Positions 6,460 to 9,627 of a DNA stretch of 9,627 nt are shown here, one piece after another. The notes under the pieces were generated by a model, which was not told where the DNA came from, searched no databases, and saw only the letters and a list, made by a program, of their open reading frames with translations. How positions within the stretch are numbered: position 1 is the first letter of the stretch; each line of letters begins with the position of its first letter. Position numbers and translations under genes: made by a program. The DNA comes from Micavibrio_B sp048498395 (GTDB lineage Bacteria; Pseudomonadota; Alphaproteobacteria; Micavibrionales; Micavibrionaceae): NCBI GenBank assembly GCA_048498395.1, contig JBEHYB010000085.1, positions 1 through 9,627 on the forward strand, given 5' to 3'.

Positions 6460-6585
6460 TTCCTTTAGAATCAAGGGTTGAGCCAAAAATAATTAAATCA
6501 TGCCTTGCCGAAGCCCACTTCTCACCCGAATCAAATTCGTGTTAGACTTCCATCAAGACAGGCATCATCAGGAAACAGGCGCGAC

Positions 6586-7590
6586 ATGAGCAAAAAAATC
6601 GGAAAGAATATTTGGGTCGGATTAGCCTTTTTGATTTTTATCATCGCCATCGCCCTTAAATTCTGGCCCGATATCGGCGAAAAAGTTGCCTCCATGGAAC
6701 CCTCCGCCACGGCAACCGCTCTTGCCGACGATGAAAAGGCAGATGTCGATGCCAATATCCCGAATCCGGCGCACCCTATCTTCAAGAAAAAAGACGCAGC
6801 AAATGTCACGACAGTCATTCCCGATACGCCGCAGGCCAATGGCGTGAACGGCGCGCCGAAAACGCTGAAAACCGATCTCGGCCTGGAAGTATCACCTTTA
6901 TGCTTCGAGCAACTCTTTACCGCCGATGGGCCGCGCACGACCCCGATCGATATTACAACCTGCGAAAGCATTTCAGGATATAAAAACATCAAAACGGGCA
7001 TAGAAGACGGCCGTTATAGAAGCCTTTATGAATTTCCAGCTGAGCCCGACATGCCCGCCGAGAAAGGCTTTGCTTCTTACGAGCTTCTGGGGAAAACCGC
7101 CGCTGGCACGGCGGTTGAAACCTATAACGAAACGGGTGGTACCGGGCGCTTCAGCAGCATCATATTGGTCAACCTGAATGGCAACCTGCTTAAGCTGGTG
7201 GACAGCGTCGCCGGCGGAGACCGCTGCAATAATGGCGTGACGGAAGCGAAAGTAGAAAACGGCAAACTTATTTATTCCGAGAATATTACACCGGGCGATT
7301 TCCCAACCCTCGCCTGGGGTGAGGATAAGGGCCTTAAGCCTTATGAAGATTTCGAAGCCTCGGCCATGAGCTGTTTCGGGATCGCCACATTCGAGGATGG
7401 CAAGGTTGCCCGCGTCACTCTAAACGAAGACGCTGTCAAGGAAACCGGTGACTGGACGAACCAGTACACCTACCAGAAATGCTTCAATCAGAAATTCAAG
7501 GAAGCCCTGACCGCGGGTCATAAAACAATGACGGCCGCGGAATTCAGGCAATTTATGGACGGTTTCCTGAGCTCCTGCGTCAGAAAATAA
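6586..7590 (+). CDS. Predicted membrane-anchored periplasmic protein of unknown function
   Basis: I do not recognise a family. The 334-residue product starts MSKKIGKNIW and has one N-terminal transmembrane segment (about 9-27, rich in I, F, L and A) after a positive start, which suggests an anchored protein with its body in the periplasm. A low-complexity linker follows (about 35-95, with many D, A, P and K), then a folded domain of about 235 residues with six cysteines at 106, 126, 213, 263, 299 and 331. This is an even number that would suit three disulfides. An in-frame TTG at 6505 would add 27 residues; the ATG is preferred because AGG lies 6 nt upstream and the anchor then sits at the terminus. 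It is divergent from ftsZ and shares its regulatory region. It ends 3 nt from the convergent DUF350 gene, with no terminator between. Confidence 0.8.
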   Translation: MSKKIGKNIWVGLAFLIFIIAIALKFWPDIGEKVASMEPSATATALADDEKADVDANIPNPAHPIFKKKDAANVTTVIPDTPQANGVNGAPKTLKTDLGLEVSPLCFEQLFTADGPRTTPIDITTCESISGYKNIKTGIEDGRYRSLYEFPAEPDMPAEKGFASYELLGKTAAGTAVETYNETGGTGRFSSIILVNLNGNLLKLVDSVAGGDRCNNGVTEAKVENGKLIYSENITPGDFPTLAWGEDKGLKPYEDFEASAMSCFGIATFEDGKVARVTLNEDAVKETGDWTNQYTYQKCFNQKFKEALTAGHKTMTAAEFRQFMDGFLSSCVRK

Positions 7591-7593
7591 CCA

Positions 7594-8478
7594 TCAGAGC
7601 GCGGAAAGCAGCATACCGATCGATATATAGATCACGGCCTGAAATGCGCCGAGCGCCATATTTCTCTGATCGAGAATCTCTTCCTTAACATTGACACGGA
7701 ACAGGATGACCTGTTCGGCCAGATGGGATACCGCCTTGACGAGAATGATCGCGATAATGGACGCGACAAACCACGCGGTCAGGATCGGGAGGAGATCGTA
7801 TTCTTCATAAACGACCATTTTTGAAGCCATTGTCATCGCAAAGCCGACAGCGATCTTCTGTCCGCCAAAACGCAGGGCCAGCGCGATATTCCCGCCTTTC
7901 AGCTGCTCCTGGATACAACTGCCGCTGTTCATGATGCCGAAAATCCGCGAACGCAAATGGTTCGTGACCGTCAATATGACCTGAGATACGGCAAAGCCTG
8001 CAAATAACGCCGTCACGCCTTCGATTGAATTTGATGTGTCCCATACCATGATCGCGCGCAGAATAAGAGCCGCTGTGATGATATTGGCTGCGTCTACAAT
8101 AGCGACTGCCTTATTACCATTTACAATCTCATCGCGTATGGAAATTTTGGATAATGTAATCTTATCGAAGATAATACGGGCCACCGCCATCAATCCGATT
8201 CCGATCACCCCATAAAGAAGAACGGTCAGGCCGGCATCGAGATTTTCCTGCTCCATGCCTCCATAAATGATCCCGCTTAACATCAGGGTCAGGGCAAAAG
8301 CCGCGCCGGAAAGCGAAATGCCAAAGGCCGGGTTATCCTTGGTCAAAAGCTCTTTGGTCGCGTTCATATGCGCGATCGTGCCGGAGAAAAGCCTCAGGCA
8401 GGTAAAAAGGCCGATCACAATTGCCAGGTTGAGAAGCAAAACCTTATCGTAATAGTGATCCCAGTATATCAAATCCAT
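7594..8478 (-). CDS. DUF350-type multi-pass inner membrane protein
   Basis: A 294-residue integral membrane protein with about eight predicted segments (roughly 12-34, 52-72, 83-103, 125-146, 155-173, 200-217, 230-250 and 276-293). It resembles the DUF350 family (E. coli YjfL type), usually built of paired repeats. Four similar blocks are visible: DNPAFGISLSGAAF (48-61), GNKAVAIVDAANII (121-134), GGNIALALRFGGQK (195-208) and QRNMALGAFQAVIY (271-284), each with N followed by Ala two residues later. Biochemical function is unknown. The ATG at 8478 is chosen because AAAGGGG lies 7 nt upstream. An in-frame ATG at 8499 (7 codons longer) has no SD. An EcfG-type promoter lies about 95 nt upstream, suggesting general-stress control. 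The gene converges tail to tail on the six-cysteine gene. Confidence 0.82.
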   Translation of the reverse strand: MDLIYWDHYYDKVLLLNLAIVIGLFTCLRLFSGTIAHMNATKELLTKDNPAFGISLSGAAFALTLMLSGIIYGGMEQENLDAGLTVLLYGVIGIGLMAVARIIFDKITLSKISIRDEIVNGNKAVAIVDAANIITAALILRAIMVWDTSNSIEGVTALFAGFAVSQVILTVTNHLRSRIFGIMNSGSCIQEQLKGGNIALALRFGGQKIAVGFAMTMASKMVVYEEYDLLPILTAWFVASIIAIILVKAVSHLAEQVILFRVNVKEEILDQRNMALGAFQAVIYISIGMLLSAL

Positions 8479-8485
8479 AAACGCG

Positions 8486-8492
8486 CCCCTTT
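8486..8492 (-). promoter_or_regulatory. Ribosome binding site that sets the DUF350 gene start
   Basis: Minus strand AAAGGGG with a 7-nt gap to the ATG at 8478. It lies inside the longer reading frame that would begin at 8499, which argues for the shorter protein. Confidence 0.65.
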
Positions 8493-8569
8493 GTGTCATA
8501 AGCCACGTATATGTTAATGGATTATCACTTTTCTACAATTGGTATTTTTGCCGATTTACAGCGGCCGCC

Positions 8570-8594
8570 AACGAACTTTGCTGTATTTTGTTCC
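8570..8594 (-). promoter_or_regulatory. EcfG-type general stress promoter (GGAAC-N16-CGTT)
   Basis: On the minus strand GGAAC (8590-8594), exactly 16 nt, then CGTT (8570-8573). This is a perfect match to the promoter consensus of sigma-EcfG, which directs the general stress response in Alphaproteobacteria. It points towards the DUF350 gene and predicts a start near 8563 and a leader of about 85 nt. No equivalent facing the DUF4142 gene was found in the same gap. Confidence 0.7.
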
Positions 8595-8673
8595 CGTATT
8601 TCTTTTTTTAATTTCTCCGCCTCGCAATTGAAGTCTCCCAAGGGGTGCCCATTTGTATCTGGACCCATATTCC

Positions 8674-8681
8674 AAAGGAGG
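8674..8681 (+). promoter_or_regulatory. Strong ribosome binding site of the DUF4142 gene
   Basis: AAAGGAGG with a 5-nt gap to the ATG at 8687. It rules out the upstream in-frame GTG at 8645, whose extra 14 residues would also bury the signal peptide. Confidence 0.85.
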
Positions 8682-8686
8682 AAATA

Positions 8687-9205
8687 ATGAAACTATCCTA
8701 TTTACTGACCGGCACGATCATTGTCGCCGCTTCCATACTATCCATGAAGGCCTATGCCGCAGACACCGCCAAAGAATTCGTCGAAAAAGCGACCATCGGA
8801 GGCAAATTCGAAATCGATTCCAGCAAACTGGCGTTGGAAAAATCTAAAAACACCGATGTCAGGTCTTTCGCCCAGAAAATGATCGACGATCATACACAGG
8901 CTAATGAAAAACTCACAGCTGCCCTGCCTAAAGCCGGCGTTAAGGCTTCTGACGTTCCGACAACCCTTGATGAAAAGCATCAGAAGAAACTCGACAAGCT
9001 GAGAGAAGCGAAGGCTGAAGATTTCGACAAGGACTATGTCGACGCGCAGGAAGATGCCCATGACGAGGCGGTTTCACTGTTCAAAGACTATGCCAAGGAC
9101 GGCGATAACGTGGTTCTGAAAGATTTCGCCTCGACGACATTGCCGACGCTTCAGGACCATCACGACAAGGTTGATGCCCTCAAAGATAATAAAACGATTA
9201 AATAG
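8687..9205 (+). CDS. Secreted DUF4142 family protein, ferritin-like helical bundle
   Basis: A 172-residue exported protein. A Sec signal peptide spans 1-24, with a hydrophobic core (about 5-19) and the cleavage site AYA before A25. The mature part is nearly all charged helix and matches DUF4142: EFVEKATIGGKFEIDSSKLA (30-49), VRSFAQKMIDDHTQANEKL (58-76), and FDKDYVDAQEDAHDEAVSLF followed by DFASTTLPTLQDHHDKVDAL towards the end. Histidines at 69, 98, 125, 158 and 159 occur at helix positions typical of the family, which is predicted to form a ferritin-like four-helix bundle. Metal binding is not shown by sequence alone. The molecular function is unknown; family members often appear among envelope or stress proteins. 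The gene has a strong SD and its own terminator, and diverges from the DUF350 gene. No convincing sigma-70 promoter was seen upstream. Confidence 0.87.
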   Translation: MKLSYLLTGTIIVAASILSMKAYAADTAKEFVEKATIGGKFEIDSSKLALEKSKNTDVRSFAQKMIDDHTQANEKLTAALPKAGVKASDVPTTLDEKHQKKLDKLREAKAEDFDKDYVDAQEDAHDEAVSLFKDYAKDGDNVVLKDFASTTLPTLQDHHDKVDALKDNKTIK

Positions 9206-9228
9206 GAATAAGACATTCCGAAAAGTTT

Positions 9229-9256
9229 AAAACCCCGTCAAATGGCGGGGTTTTTT
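9229..9256. terminator. Bidirectional intrinsic terminator after the DUF4142 gene
   Basis: AAAACCCCG (9229-9237), an 8-nt loop, CGGGGTTTT (9246-9254), with T continuing to 9256. The 9-bp stem has a U tract in both directions. It sits 23 nt after the DUF4142 stop and 10 nt beyond the stop of the convergent glucan synthase gene. Confidence 0.92.
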
Positions 9257-9266
9257 ATTATCTCAT

Positions 9267-9627
9267 TTATAAAGGCGGCTGTGATTTAAATACATTGACC
9301 TGAACCTTATGCAGTTTTTCGTCATCGACGAGAGAGATCACGGGTCGCATCTGTTTCTGCTCATCCACAAAAACGGATATCTCTTCCTTCTCTGAATTTT
9401 CCATGACGATATTGATCTGATATTTCGTATTGCGGTAACGATATTCAATACTGAACGTGCCCCAGCTTGGCGGCACGCAGGGCTCGATCAGCAATTGATT
9501 ATTTTCAAGCCGCAGTCCCAATATCGATTCAAGAATCAGGCGATACATCCATCCCGACGAGCCCGTATACCATGTCCAGCCGCCACGTCCCGTATGCGGC
9601 GCAACGCCGTAAACGTCCGCCGCCACG
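9267..9627 (-). CDS. C-terminal end of a cyclic beta-1,2-glucan synthase-like protein (NdvB/ChvB, GH94 domain; cut by the window edge)
   Basis: Only the last 120 codons are visible, and the frame stays open to the right edge. The GTG at 9626 is internal, not a start. The visible part begins VAADVYGVAPHTGRGGWTWY and continues TGSSGWMYRLILESILGLR, then EPCVPPSWGTFSIEYRYRNTKY. These blocks are characteristic of the C-terminus of the GH94 phosphorylase-like domain of cyclic beta-1,2-glucan synthases, giant inner-membrane proteins that make periplasmic cyclic glucans. A stand-alone GH94 phosphorylase (cellobiose or chitobiose phosphorylase type) cannot be excluded without the upstream part. The last roughly 45 residues are charged and poorly conserved. 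The end of the gene is shared with a bidirectional terminator. Confidence 0.85.
   Translation of the reverse strand, partial: VAADVYGVAPHTGRGGWTWYTGSSGWMYRLILESILGLRLENNQLLIEPCVPPSWGTFSIEYRYRNTKYQINIVMENSEKEEISVFVDEQKQMRPVISLVDDEKLHKVQVNVFKSQPPL

Larger units (their letters stand above)
6320..6532. promoter_or_regulatory. Cluster of seven GANTC (CcrM-type) methylation sites upstream of ftsZ
   Basis: GANTC occurs at 6320, 6350, 6380, 6389, 6415, 6468 and 6528 (first base of each). About one would be expected in this length. By eye I counted only about 11 in the other 9.4 kb. The sites at 6380 and 6389 lie in a 9-bp tandem repeat (TGATTCATT/TGATTCATC, 6379-6396). CcrM methylates GANTC in most Alphaproteobacteria, and methylation is known to tune ftsZ transcription in Caulobacter. 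The role here is inferred. Confidence 0.6.

Noticed and set aside
6320..6540. Possible replication origin (DnaA box, GANTC sites, repeats)
   Set aside because: Only one strict DnaA box is present, there is no clear AT-rich unwinding region, and no origin-linked genes such as dnaA, hemE, parA or repABC are nearby.
8558..8573. GC-rich palindrome GCGGCCGC in the DUF350/DUF4142 gap
   Set aside because: An 8-bp palindrome with no flanking symmetry or T tract. It is better explained by overlap with the region just downstream of the EcfG promoter.

Overview
The window comes from the chromosome of an alphaproteobacterium of moderate GC content. The evidence is the gene order ftsZ / lpxC / bamD / recN, which is the downstream end of the alphaproteobacterial division and cell-wall cluster, a long FtsZ ending in the peptide LEIPAFLRRQAN, and regulatory words typical of the class: GANTC sites, an EcfG-type promoter and a DnaA box. 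I cannot name the genus. A deep-branching or Rhodospirillales-like lineage is a guess.

Layout. Positions 1-3258 hold three genes on the minus strand, in the transcription order lpxC, bamD, recN (recN runs off the left edge): lipid A synthesis, outer-membrane protein assembly and DNA repair. A divergent PfkB-family sugar kinase (ribokinase-like, 3455-4339, plus strand) lies between lpxC and ftsZ. A strong bidirectional terminator separates it from ftsZ (4394-6184, minus). Upstream of ftsZ there is no ftsA or ftsQ. Instead there is about 400 bp of non-coding DNA with seven GANTC sites in 213 bp, an exact DnaA box, two hairpins and a 9-bp tandem repeat, and then a divergent gene for a membrane-anchored protein of unknown function with six cysteines (6586-7590).

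The right part looks like an envelope and stress module. A DUF350 multi-pass membrane protein (7594-8478, minus) has a perfect EcfG-type promoter (GGAAC-N16-CGTT) in the region it shares with a divergent secreted DUF4142 protein (8687-9205, plus). After a second bidirectional terminator come the last 120 codons of a cyclic beta-1,2-glucan synthase-like protein (minus, cut by the right edge).

How it fits together: the core genes make and divide the envelope (FtsZ, LpxC, BamD), with RecN as a passenger repair gene. The accessory genes look like envelope and stress functions. The most interesting parts are regulatory: the ftsZ upstream region looks like a CcrM/DnaA cell-cycle control region, and the DUF350 gene looks like a member of the general stress regulon. 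I found no clearly new multi-gene defence or mobile system, CRISPR array, tRNA, rRNA or insertion sequence.
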